NCBI GenBank assembly: GCA_963676075.2
Contig: CAXXNZ010000019.1
Coordinates: 16,909-80,908, forward strand
Length of the DNA: 64,000 nucleotides
Reading direction: 5' to 3'
Source: JAHJQZ01 sp963676075
Lineage (GTDB): Bacteria > Pseudomonadota > Alphaproteobacteria > Rhizobiales > Devosiaceae
The translations under genes were made by a program, and so were the position numbers. The stretch's first letter is position 1. Each line of letters begins with the position of its first letter. This document shows positions 17,039 to 25,202 of the stretch, in pieces. Under the pieces are notes generated by a model, which saw only the letters and a list, made by a program, of their open reading frames with translations, did no database searches and had not been told where the DNA came from.

Positions 17039-18088
17039 TCAGGCGAGGTTTTTGATCCAGTCGATGTAAAGACCATCCCCGATATCGGGGGGCAGGCCGC
17101 CGGGTGCCACAGCGCTGACCGCCGCGACAGTGCCGGGACGCAGGGCACTGGGCGGCAGACCGTAGTGCCGGTGGAACAGGCGCGAGAAATGCAAGGGATC
17201 GTCGAAGCCGGTGGCGAAGGCGATTTGCGCAACGCTCATGTGTTGTTGTGCCGGATTGCGCAGGGCGGCGTGTGCCGCCTTCAGACGACTGCGGCGGACA
17301 TAGTGTGCGATGCCACCATGCTGTGTGAAAGCATCGTAGAGCCGGGACCGCGACACGCCCAGTTCCTGCGCAAGCCAGGCTGGGGTCAGCGCGCGATTGG
17401 CGATTTGTGCGCTGACAAGGCGCTGCGCCCTGATCGCGAGGTCGAGATCTTCCGGTTCTGGAACAGGCCGCCGAGCATTGGTGCCCTCGTTCAGCGCCAT
17501 GGCCAGCAACTGCACGAACATGACGGCGGTCTGCGTGCGTTGCTCGGTGGTCAGATGTGAGGCGGTCCTGTCAATAGACAGGGCAAAATCCATGGCGATC
17601 CGGCTCGCGCCGCGACTGCGGTCCAGCACGACGCCATGGACGTTCTCGGGATGAAGTAAAAGCGGGGCCAGCGCATGTCGCGGAACGAAGATATTGAGCA
17701 CCTCGACATGTCCGCTGTCGCAAATCATGGGTTCGGTCAGATCGAGGCACAACAGCGTGCCTGGCCATGTGTCGATGCGTCGCCGCCCAATCTGAATTTC
17801 GGCCTTGCCGCTCAGAAACAGGTAGAAGTCGTAATGATCCAGCCCGTCGCGGCCGATCCTTTGGACGTTGCGGACATATTTCTGCGCGCCAATGCTGGAA
17901 CGGGCGAAGACGGTGTTGTGCAGCAGATGCGCCTCGACTGTGACATCGAAGCGTTCCGGGTTGAAATCGGAATGGGGTAGCACATCGGCTAAAACGTCCA
18001 TGCCCTCGCGCCAGGCATCCAGCCGGACGAGCGGCGGCAGCGCTCCGATGGTCAGTTTGGAGACAGGTGCTGAAGCAGTATTGAGCAT
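17039..18088 (-). CDS. AraC family transcriptional regulator
   Basis: 349 residues. The N-terminal ~200 residues resemble the AraC-binding-like (PF14525) sensor domain (DHYDFYLFLSGKAEIQIG, LDLTEPMICDSG). The C-terminal ~100 carry two helix-turn-helix motifs: LAQELGVSRSRLYDAF and MSVAQIAFATGFDDPLHFSR followed by LFHRHYGLPPSALR. It should bind DNA as a sensor-controlled activator. Its target is unclear: it is convergent with tnaA and its own upstream region (18089-18400) carries no other gene. It is one of two genes lying between tnaA and the displaced tnaA tail. Confidence 0.92.
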   Translation of the reverse strand: MLNTASAPVSKLTIGALPPLVRLDAWREGMDVLADVLPHSDFNPERFDVTVEAHLLHNTVFARSSIGAQKYVRNVQRIGRDGLDHYDFYLFLSGKAEIQIGRRRIDTWPGTLLCLDLTEPMICDSGHVEVLNIFVPRHALAPLLLHPENVHGVVLDRSRGASRIAMDFALSIDRTASHLTTEQRTQTAVMFVQLLAMALNEGTNARRPVPEPEDLDLAIRAQRLVSAQIANRALTPAWLAQELGVSRSRLYDAFTQHGGIAHYVRRSRLKAAHAALRNPAQQHMSVAQIAFATGFDDPLHFSRLFHRHYGLPPSALRPGTVAAVSAVAPGGLPPDIGDGLYIDWIKNLA

Positions 18089-18418
18089 CGAGAGGCCGAC
18101 TGGCAGGGTGGATGACGGGATCGATCTGTATCGCGATTATGGCCGAATACTTTGGCGGTGTCTGAGTTTGAGCCACGCGGCCCATCCCGATTTTTGCCAT
18201 CGCAAGTCGCGAAGTCAAACAAAAGACGCCCGCGAGCACATACGGATTGCCGTAATCGTCGCCAAGGTGCGTTGGCCTAAAGGTGATGTTCCGGACTGAC
18301 AGGGGCGCGAATACGGCGAAATCCTAGGAAAGCAATATGACGAGCCGCGACTGATCCTTGCCAATGCGATCGAAGGCGGCTGACCGGTCGGGTTCGCCGA
18401 GGGCAGGTGGTTGCGGGC

Positions 18419-18499
18419 TTCGCGGACACGGGCGAAACCGAAGCGGCGATGGACCTGGTGCGGCACTTCACCTGCCATTTCGAGCCGCTTAAGGCTTAG
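18419..18499 (+). pseudogene. tnaA 3'-tail remnant with internal deletion
   Basis: One frame reads GETEAAMDLVR joined directly to RHFTCHFEPLKA-stop (stop at 18497-18499). In intact tnaA the same two blocks are about 44 residues apart (TETEAAMDLVR at 392-402, RHFTCWFEPLGE at the end). The joint falls on a shared TGCG, so an internal deletion by short repeats is likely. In the first block the nucleotide differences from tnaA are all at third positions (GAA/GAG, GCG/GCC, GAC/GAT), meaning that the allele diverged under selection before it was broken. Confidence 0.82.
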
Positions 18500-18546
18500 G
18501 ACAGCGATGCCGGGCGCTCTTGGGCGACCGATTTCACGTCAGCCCG

Positions 18547-19185
18547 TCACCGATCATCCGGTGGCGGGCGAGAGACGTCGGAGCCATAGCGCAACCCGTC
18601 GAGCAGCAAACGCATCATGCGCCGTCCGTGCTGGGGATCACTATGCGGACCCGGCGCGGACAGATTCGCCACTGCAACCAGCAGGTCGTAGGCATCTATA
18701 TCGGCGCGCATTGCGCCTGCCGCCTGGGCGGCATCGAGCAACTGACGCAAGGCCGGTTCCAGATGGGCGCGGAAATAGTCGGGCAGGCCGGCATAGGCCT
18801 TGTCACCGGAATGAAGCGCCGCCGCCAGACCGCGTTTGGTGGCGATAAAATCCAGATAGCGTTCGAGCCAGCGTTCGACCGCTTCGCCGGGCGGGGACTG
18901 CGTCGCCAGTTCAGCCGCCGCAGCAGCGCAGGCATCGACCTCTTTCCGATAAACGGCGACGATCAGATCACTGCGCTGCGGAAAGTGACGATAAAGGGTG
19001 CCGACGCCGACACCGGCTTTCTCGGCGACTTCCCTGACCGGCACATCGACGCCCGAAGTCTCGAAGACCGACTTGGCCGCCTGAACGAGGGCGTCGAGAT
19101 TGCGCTGCGCATCGGCGCGCGGGCGCTTTTCCTCGCCCGTTCGGTCCGCCTTGTCCTTGGCCATATCCCCCATGTCAGTCGTCAC
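18547..19185 (-). CDS. TetR family repressor of the adjacent SDR operon
   Basis: 212 residues from a GTG (complement of 19183-19185), preferred because AGGAG lies 6 bases upstream; ATGs at codons 5 and 8 lack a site. HTH: VREVAEKAGVGVGTLYRHFP (around residues 50-70). The C-terminal domain (WLERYLDFIATKRGLAAALH) is of the SACE_7040/TetR_C type common in regulators of oxidoreductase genes. It is divergent from the SDR at 19311 and the gap contains two near-identical palindromes (19205-19247), a clear sign of autoregulation and control of the SDR-SDR-AKR operon. Confidence 0.9.
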   Translation of the reverse strand: MTTDMGDMAKDKADRTGEEKRPRADAQRNLDALVQAAKSVFETSGVDVPVREVAEKAGVGVGTLYRHFPQRSDLIVAVYRKEVDACAAAAAELATQSPPGEAVERWLERYLDFIATKRGLAAALHSGDKAYAGLPDYFRAHLEPALRQLLDAAQAAGAMRADIDAYDLLVAVANLSAPGPHSDPQHGRRMMRLLLDGLRYGSDVSRPPPDDR

Positions 19186-19204
19186 GACGGACTCCTCTTG
19201 TAAA

Positions 19205-19247
19205 ACGGAACAATGTTCCGTATATGAAACGGAGTGATGTTCCGTTT
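19205..19247. promoter_or_regulatory. Double TetR operator
   Basis: Site 1 is ACGGAAC-AAT-GTTCCGT (19205-19221), a perfect palindrome. Site 2 (19229-19245, flanked by AA and TT) has the same 7-3-7 layout, ACGGAGT-GAT-GTTCCGT, with two mismatches. The centres are 24 bases apart. Both lie between the divergent TetR gene and the SDR, so they probably serve both promoters. Confidence 0.8.
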
Positions 19248-19310
19248 GTGCAGGGTAACGCACTGCAGCGACTTTCGCCACTCCCTATCATAGACAAGGA
19301 TCCCCGTGCC

Positions 19311-20312
19311 ATGACCCACAAGCAACACCCGATCGGAACCGGATTTACCGCGGCGGCGGCGGCCGACGACGTGCTCGCGGGGTTGGACCTCACCGGCAGG
19401 AACGTCATCGTGACGGGCGGACATGCCGGGATCGGCCGCGAGGCGACGCGCGCGCTCGCCAAGGCGGGCGCCTCCGTCACGATCGTCGCGCGAAACCCCG
19501 ACAGGGCGGCCGAGGCACTGGCCGGAATCGACGGCGTTGCAATCGAACCGCTCGACCTCCTCGATCCTGCCTCGATCAACGCCTTCACCTCCCGCTGGCT
19601 CGCGACGGACCGTCCCCTTCATATCCTGATCAACTGCGCCGGCCTGACGCCGCCCAAGGAACGGACCATCGACGCACGCGGCTTCGAGGCGCAGTTCGCT
19701 ACCAATCATCTCGGACATTTCCAGCTGACGACCGGCCTGTTGCCGGCGCTCGAGGCAGCCAACGGCGCCCGCGTCGTCACCGTGTCGTCCGGAGCCCAGA
19801 GATTTTCGGATATCCGCTGGGATGATCCGCATTTCATTGAAGGGTACAGTTCCGGCGCGGCCTACGCCCAGTCCAAGACCGCCAATGTGCTGTTCTCGGT
19901 CGAACTCGATCGGCGCTACGCCGATGAGGGCATTCGCGCCTATGCCGTGCATCCGGGGGTGGTCGTCGGTACGGCCCTCAACAATTCGGCCGGCAAAAAG
20001 GCTCTAGAAGCCCAAGGGCTGATCGATGAAGCCGGCAAGCCGATCATCGATCCGGAGAACGGCAAGAAAACACCTCAGCAGGGGGCCAGCACCATCGTTC
20101 TGGCCGCCACAAGCCCGCTTCTTGACGAGATCGGCGGCGTCTATCTCCTCGACAACGACATCTCCGCGATCGACGACGAACCCCGGCAGATGAGCGCCGC
20201 CAGGCCGCCAGCCGAGATCACCTCCCGTTCCATCGACCCGCAATCGGCGCGCCGGCTCTGGACGATGAGCGAGCAGATGCTCGCGGCGTCCGGGGTCCCG
20301 GCGGCCGAGTGA
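19311..20312 (+). CDS. Short-chain dehydrogenase/reductase (retinol-dehydrogenase-like)
   Basis: 333 residues from the ATG at 19311 (AAGGA upstream). NAD(P)-binding TGGHAGIG at 35-42, catalytic Ser160, Tyr185 and Lys189 (YAQSK). The length and the insertion after the active site (SDIRWDDPHF) fit the light-dependent protochlorophyllide reductase/retinol dehydrogenase-like branch often found under TetR control. First gene of the SDR-SDR-AKR operon; 20 bases separate it from the next. Substrate unknown, probably a xenobiotic or carbonyl compound. Confidence 0.9.
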   Translation: MTHKQHPIGTGFTAAAAADDVLAGLDLTGRNVIVTGGHAGIGREATRALAKAGASVTIVARNPDRAAEALAGIDGVAIEPLDLLDPASINAFTSRWLATDRPLHILINCAGLTPPKERTIDARGFEAQFATNHLGHFQLTTGLLPALEAANGARVVTVSSGAQRFSDIRWDDPHFIEGYSSGAAYAQSKTANVLFSVELDRRYADEGIRAYAVHPGVVVGTALNNSAGKKALEAQGLIDEAGKPIIDPENGKKTPQQGASTIVLAATSPLLDEIGGVYLLDNDISAIDDEPRQMSAARPPAEITSRSIDPQSARRLWTMSEQMLAASGVPAAE

Positions 20313-20332
20313 CACTGAAAAAGGAAATAGCA

Positions 20333-21088
20333 ATGACAGATACAACAATTGCCCTCGTTACCGGCGCCAATCAGGGGATTGGGCTGCAGATCGCCAAGGA
20401 GCTGGCGGCGGCGGGAATGACGGTGCTTGTCGGCTCGCGCGACCCTGACAAGGGCGACGGTGCCGTGACCGAAATCGGTGGGCGCTCGCATGTCGTTCAG
20501 CTCGACGTCACCGATCCCGCCTCGATCGCCGCCGCCGCAGAGCACATCCGCAATGCCTTCGGGCGGCTGGACGTGCTGGTGCAGAACGCGGCGATCTCGC
20601 GCGCTTCCGTGGTCGCTGGCCAGACGGTCGAGGACTACGCGCAATCAACCCGTCCGAGCAGTGTTTCTCTCAAGGACATGCGGGCGGTCTGGGACACCAA
20701 TGTGTTCGGCGTTCTCATGGTCTATCAGGCCATGCTGCCGCTTCTACGTCAGTCCGAAAACGCGCGTATCGTCAACGTCTCGAGCAGTGTCGGGTCGCTG
20801 GCGCTCAACGCCGATCCCGAATTTGCCTACCGTTCGATCTTCGGTCCGGTCTATCCGGCCTCCAAGACCGCGCTCAACGCCCTGACACTTGCCATGGCGA
20901 TCGAACTTGAACCCGAAGGCATCAGGGTGAGTGCCGTGTCTCCAGGCTTCACCAAGACCGCCCTCAACAATTTCACCGGCACCGAAACGGTCGAGGACGG
21001 CGCGCGCGAAGCGGTGCGCGTGGCGCTGCTCGGTTCGGACGCCCCGACGGGCACGTTCACCGACAATGACGGACCGATCCCGTGGTGA
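20333..21088 (+). CDS. Short-chain dehydrogenase/reductase
   Basis: 251 residues from the ATG at 20333 (AAAAAGGAA upstream). Classical SDR with GANQGIG (11-17), NAAIS near 84, Ser150, Tyr173 and Lys177 (YPASK), and a C-terminal TFTDNDGPIPW typical of carbonyl-reductase-like members. Second gene of the TetR-controlled operon. It presumably reduces a carbonyl substrate with NADPH. Confidence 0.9.
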   Translation: MTDTTIALVTGANQGIGLQIAKELAAAGMTVLVGSRDPDKGDGAVTEIGGRSHVVQLDVTDPASIAAAAEHIRNAFGRLDVLVQNAAISRASVVAGQTVEDYAQSTRPSSVSLKDMRAVWDTNVFGVLMVYQAMLPLLRQSENARIVNVSSSVGSLALNADPEFAYRSIFGPVYPASKTALNALTLAMAIELEPEGIRVSAVSPGFTKTALNNFTGTETVEDGAREAVRVALLGSDAPTGTFTDNDGPIPW

Positions 21089-21125
21089 TGCCATCCCCGT
21101 TCCCTCAGTATTGAAGGAGACCAAT

Positions 21126-22157
21126 ATGCACTACCGCACGCTTGGAAAGACCGGCATCAAGGTCAGCCCCTATTGCCTGGGCACCATGATGTTTGGCGGC
21201 ATCGCGAATTCCGATCATGACGACTGTGTCAGGATCATTCACAAGGCACTCGATGCCGGCATCAATTTCATCGATACCGCTGACCGCTACAGCGCTGGCG
21301 AATCCGAGGAGATCGTCGGCAAGGCCCTGAAAGGCCGCCGCGACAAGGTGGTTCTCGCCACCAAGGTGAACGGGCCGATGAGCGATGATCCGAACATGCA
21401 GGGCAATTCGCGCCGATGGATCACACAGGCGGTGGAGGATTCGCTCAAGCGCCTGCAAACCGACCATATCGACCTGTACCAGATTCATCGTCCGGACCCG
21501 GAAACCGACATCGAGGAAACCCTGTCGGTGCTGACCGACCTGATGCGCGCCGGAAAGGTACGGGCCATCGGCAGCTCGACTTTTCCTGCGTCCGAGATTG
21601 TCGAAGCGCAGTGGGTTGCCGAAAAACGCGGCCTTGCCCGCTTCCGAACCGAACAGCCGCCGTATTCGATCCTCGATCGCGGCATCGAGCGCGAAGTTCT
21701 GCCGGTCACAGAGCGCTATGGCATGGGCGCGCTGGTATGGAGCCCACTGTCCAAGGGCTTGCTGACCGGGCGTTACCGCAAGGATCAGCCGCTGCCCGAC
21801 TCGCTGCGCGTCAAGGTGATGCCCATGCAGATGTCGGACGAACGAAGCCTCGACGCGGTCGAACAGCTCATTCCGCTGGCCGATGAGGCGGGATTGTCGC
21901 TGACTCACATGGCGATGGGCTTCGTCATGGCCCACCCCGGTGTGACCTCGGCCATACTCGGGCCACGCACGATGGAACAGCTCGACGACCTGCTTGCCGG
22001 CGCCGAGGTGCGTCTTGGTGATGACATCCTTGACCGCATCGACGAGATCGTGCCGCCGGGCGTCAATGTCGGACTCAACCAGGCCGACTACGTGCCGCCC
22101 GCGATCGCCAAGACCGCATTGCGTCGCCGGCCCGTCGCTGAACGAGCCGCCACCTGA
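21126..22157 (+). CDS. Aldo/keto reductase
   Basis: 343 residues from the ATG at 21126 (GAAGGAGAC upstream). AKR tetrad Asp50, Tyr55, Lys80, His121 in FIDTADRYSAGES, VLATKVNG and YQIHRPDP; NADP-binding end GVTSAILGPRTMEQLDD. It belongs to the YajO/GSP69-like group of NADPH-dependent reductases. Last gene of the TetR-controlled SDR-SDR-AKR operon; three redox enzymes under one repressor suggests a detoxification response to a carbonyl or quinone-like inducer. Confidence 0.92.
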   Translation: MHYRTLGKTGIKVSPYCLGTMMFGGIANSDHDDCVRIIHKALDAGINFIDTADRYSAGESEEIVGKALKGRRDKVVLATKVNGPMSDDPNMQGNSRRWITQAVEDSLKRLQTDHIDLYQIHRPDPETDIEETLSVLTDLMRAGKVRAIGSSTFPASEIVEAQWVAEKRGLARFRTEQPPYSILDRGIEREVLPVTERYGMGALVWSPLSKGLLTGRYRKDQPLPDSLRVKVMPMQMSDERSLDAVEQLIPLADEAGLSLTHMAMGFVMAHPGVTSAILGPRTMEQLDDLLAGAEVRLGDDILDRIDEIVPPGVNVGLNQADYVPPAIAKTALRRRPVAERAAT

Positions 22158-22253
22158 GACAGCCGGCTCAAGAGCCTTCACCGGGCTATCGCGTCGCTAG
22201 AAGTGCCATCCGGCGCGTTCTCCCATTCGGGAAATCACCGGACCAAAGCAAAA

Positions 22254-22277
22254 GGCGCAGCGGGTGACCGCTGCGCC
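22254..22277 (-). terminator. Rho-independent terminator of the cold-shock gene
   Basis: GGCGCAGCGG (22254-22263) and CCGCTGCGCC (22268-22277) pair perfectly around 4 bases. On the minus strand the stem is followed by TTTTGCTTT, making a classic terminator 36 bases after the csp stop codon. Confidence 0.85.
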
Positions 22278-22312
22278 TCATGTTCGTCACGTCCGCCGGG
22301 ACGTTATTCAGT

Positions 22313-22525
22313 TCAGGAATTTAGCGTAAGTTGGTCGGCAGCGTCTTTTCCGGTGCGCTTGTCGGTGACCAGCTCATAGGTCACCTTCTGGCCCTCATCG
22401 AGGGCCGTCAGGCCGGAACGCTGAACGGCAGAGATATGGACGAAAACGTCCTTGCCGCCGTCATCGGGCTGGATGAATCCATAGCCCTTTTGACCGTTGA
22501 ACCACTTTACGGTGCCGGTTGCCAT
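22313..22525 (-). CDS. Cold-shock protein (CspA family)
   Basis: 70 residues. Single cold-shock domain with RNP1 KGYGFIQ and RNP2 VFVHIS, starting MATGTVKWFNGQ. These proteins bind single-stranded RNA/DNA and act as RNA chaperones. Monocistronic with its own strong terminator and about 320 bases of upstream sequence that may include a long structured leader, as often seen in csp genes. Confidence 0.95.
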   Translation of the reverse strand: MATGTVKWFNGQKGYGFIQPDDGGKDVFVHISAVQRSGLTALDEGQKVTYELVTDKRTGKDAADQLTLNS

Positions 22526-22858
22526 ATCGGGGTATACCTTTCACGTCGTCAGTTCTGTGGCCGGTTACACTTTGAGGTAAACCGGCCGGTCGCTCGATAT
22601 TTTGGAAAATCTGAGTTTAAGCTGGCGAGTAACCTCGCACTGCCTAGTCCCTGCTTCACCGCAAGATCGAAGCAAAAATGTAGCGCGAAACCGGAGCCGC
22701 GACAATATGGGGTGTGGTCCGGAGGCGCAAAAGCCCGGAAATGCGGGGGTCTGGCGCGGTTATGACAGCGCAAACCCCCTTGCAAGAAAGGCGGTTTTGC
22801 GGCATGAGAACGCGCCGGCAACTGCCGGTTTTACTCTGGGTTCATCTTGGACACGATC
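22526..22858. other. Gap between csp and the TPR-methyltransferase gene
   Basis: About 330 bases holding the divergent promoters and probably the csp leader. The AAAGG ribosome site of csp is at its left edge (minus strand). I see no gene and no clear riboswitch. Confidence 0.5.
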
Positions 22859-23845
22859 ATGTTCTCGAGCGGCGATCCCATCGCGGATCGGCGCTTTTCC
22901 TATGCACAGATGTTGGCTGATAACGGCGAATTCGCTGCCGCCCTGGACCTGGTGGCCCAGGCGCTCGAACTTGCGCCCGATTTCCTGCCGGGACTGGAAC
23001 TCATGGGCCGTTATGCCGAAAGCGCCGGGCAGATGCCCGAGGCGTTCGATGCCTGGCGGCGCATGCTGGTGCTCGATCCCTCCGACAGGTTCGGGGCAGA
23101 ACTGAAGCTTGCTGCCCACGGCGCGCTCACCCGTCGCGAGGTGCCGGCGCTCGCCTATGTCGAGACGCTGTTCGATGCCTATGCCAGTGATTTCGACGCA
23201 GCTCTGGCGCAGCGGCTCGCCTACACGGTGCCGCAACGCATGGAAGCGACGCTGACGAAATTTCACGGTGATCTTGTCGACGGCAAGCCCGGCTTCGCCC
23301 GCGCCCTCGATCTCGGTTGCGGCACAGGGCTGATGGGCGAGCGCCTCAGGCGCCACTGCTCTGTGCTCGAAGGTGTCGACCTGTCAGAGGCGATGGTGAC
23401 ACAGGCGCGGCGCAAGCGCATCTACGACCGGCTCGATCAGGGCGAGATCATTGCCTGGCTCGACACGGCCGGCCCGAAGGTCGACCTGATCACCGCCGCC
23501 GATGTCTTTGCCTATATCGGCTTGCTCGATGCGGTTTTTGCCGCGATTGCCAGCGCCTTGCAGCCCGGTGGACTGTTTGCCTTCTCGGTCGAGGCCCATG
23601 ACGGACCCGAAACCTGCGTGTTGCGGCCGTCGCTGCGTTTCGCCCATTCAGAGGCCGGATTGCGCGACGGGCTGAACGCCGCCGGATTCTCGGTGCTCGA
23701 GATCGAACGCACCGACATTCGCATGGATCGGGATCAGCCGATCGTAGGCTTCATCGTCACAGCGCGTCGAAACGGCGAGACCGGCCTGGACGAACCCGGT
23801 CCCGAACTTGCCACACCGGTTCTGGAAATTCCGAAAGCCAACTAA
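22859..23845 (+). CDS. TPR-containing SAM-dependent methyltransferase
   Basis: 328 residues from the ATG at 22859; a TTG at 22847 in the same frame is an alternative and neither has a strong ribosome site. Residues ~10-85 look like two TPR repeats (YAQMLADNGEFAAALDLVAQ, then LELMGRYAESAGQMPEAFDA). The second half is a class I methyltransferase with ALDLGCGTGLMGERL, GVDLSEAMV and DLITAADVFAYIG. The architecture is like the predicted methyltransferases of Hyphomicrobiales that contain a TPR region; target unknown. Confidence 0.8.
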   Translation: MFSSGDPIADRRFSYAQMLADNGEFAAALDLVAQALELAPDFLPGLELMGRYAESAGQMPEAFDAWRRMLVLDPSDRFGAELKLAAHGALTRREVPALAYVETLFDAYASDFDAALAQRLAYTVPQRMEATLTKFHGDLVDGKPGFARALDLGCGTGLMGERLRRHCSVLEGVDLSEAMVTQARRKRIYDRLDQGEIIAWLDTAGPKVDLITAADVFAYIGLLDAVFAAIASALQPGGLFAFSVEAHDGPETCVLRPSLRFAHSEAGLRDGLNAAGFSVLEIERTDIRMDRDQPIVGFIVTARRNGETGLDEPGPELATPVLEIPKAN

Positions 23846-23967
23846 ACGCGGACTCGCAGACCTCCCGTAAAAGAGGCATTGCGCCGCGTTCGATGACACG
23901 CGCAGACCCGGAAACTTGTGCTATCACGACCCGGATTTCCAACTGCCTCTTGCTCCGGAGTACCCCG

Positions 23968-24984
23968 ATGTCTGCCATTCTTCACGATTTCCGTTCCGAC
24001 ACGGTCACCAGGCCGTCCAAGGGCATGCGCGCGGCGATGGCGGCGGCGGAGGTTGGCGATGACGTCTATTCCGACGACCCGACGGTTCTGCGCCTGCAAG
24101 CGGTTCTCGCCGAGCGCGTCGGCAAGGAAGCCGGCCTGTTCGTGCCCTCGGGAACGCAATCCAACCTCATCGCGCTGATGACCCATTGCGGGCGGGGCGA
24201 TGAATATATCGCCGGCCAGCAGGCCCATTGCTATGTCAACGAAGCGGGCGGGGCGGCAGTGCTCGGCTCGATCCAGCCGCAGCCGGTTACCAACCAGCCG
24301 GACGGCACGCTGGCGCTCGACGACATCGAGGCGGCGATCAAGCCGGAGGACATCCATTTCGCCAGGACCAAGTTGCTGGCGCTGGAAAACACCATCGGCG
24401 GCAAGGTGGTCAGGCTCGACTACATGAAAAAGGCCACCGATCTCGCCCATGCCAAAGGTCTTGCAACCCACCTCGACGGTGCGCGCCTGTTCAATGCGGC
24501 GGTTGCGCTCGGCGTCGGGGCGGCGGATGTCGCCAAGGGATTTGATACGGTGTCGGTTTGCCTCTCCAAGGGCCTCGGTGCGCCGGTCGGTTCGGTGCTG
24601 CTCGGGCCGAAGGAGTTCATCGAAAAGGCCAACCGCAACCGCAAGATCCTCGGCGGCGGCATGCGCCAGTCCGGCATTCTGGCGGCGGCAGGACTTTATG
24701 CGCTTGAGCACAATGTCGATCGGTTGGCCGAGGATCACGCCCTCGCCATCGAACTGGAAAAAGGGCTGGCGAAATACGCGGCGCTGAACGTCAAGCCGGC
24801 GGCGACCAACATGGTCTTCCTCGATGTCACCGGCGCCGACGGGGTGGCGTTCGAAACCTTCCTCAAGGAGCGCGGTGTCGCCATGCATTCGCGCTACGGG
24901 CATCAGCGCTGGGTCACCCATCTCGACGTCGGCCCGGCCGATGTCGCGGCAGCGCTGAAGGTGGTGGCTGCGTTCTTCGACTAG
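23968..24984 (+). CDS. ltaE: Low-specificity L-threonine aldolase
   Basis: 338 residues from the ATG at 23968 (CGGAG upstream). PLP enzyme that cleaves L-threonine or L-allo-threonine to glycine and acetaldehyde. Landmarks: DFRSDTVTRPS at the start, GDDVYSDDPTV, FVPSGTQSN, and the PLP lysine Lys201 in VCLSKGLGAPVGS. Monocistronic; its stop codon is part of a CTAGAGC word resembling the end of a RIME-type element, with an imperfect hairpin to about 25015. Confidence 0.93.
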   Translation: MSAILHDFRSDTVTRPSKGMRAAMAAAEVGDDVYSDDPTVLRLQAVLAERVGKEAGLFVPSGTQSNLIALMTHCGRGDEYIAGQQAHCYVNEAGGAAVLGSIQPQPVTNQPDGTLALDDIEAAIKPEDIHFARTKLLALENTIGGKVVRLDYMKKATDLAHAKGLATHLDGARLFNAAVALGVGAADVAKGFDTVSVCLSKGLGAPVGSVLLGPKEFIEKANRNRKILGGGMRQSGILAAAGLYALEHNVDRLAEDHALAIELEKGLAKYAALNVKPAATNMVFLDVTGADGVAFETFLKERGVAMHSRYGHQRWVTHLDVGPADVAAALKVVAAFFD

Positions 24985-25202
24985 AGCGTTTCGCCTCGCG
25001 ATGTAGGTGAAACCACGGCAGTTTGGGCCGTTTCGAAGCGTCCGGACCGCCGGCGGCATTGCGCGCCAGGCCATCATCAAATCTTAACCGCAATTCCAGA
25101 ATCGGCGGGAAACAGGGCCTTTTCGCTTCCGACTTACCTTTGTGCAAAACCTATTTGGTACTGGTTCGGTAGTTTATCATCCAAAGGTATCCCGATTCCG
25201 GA

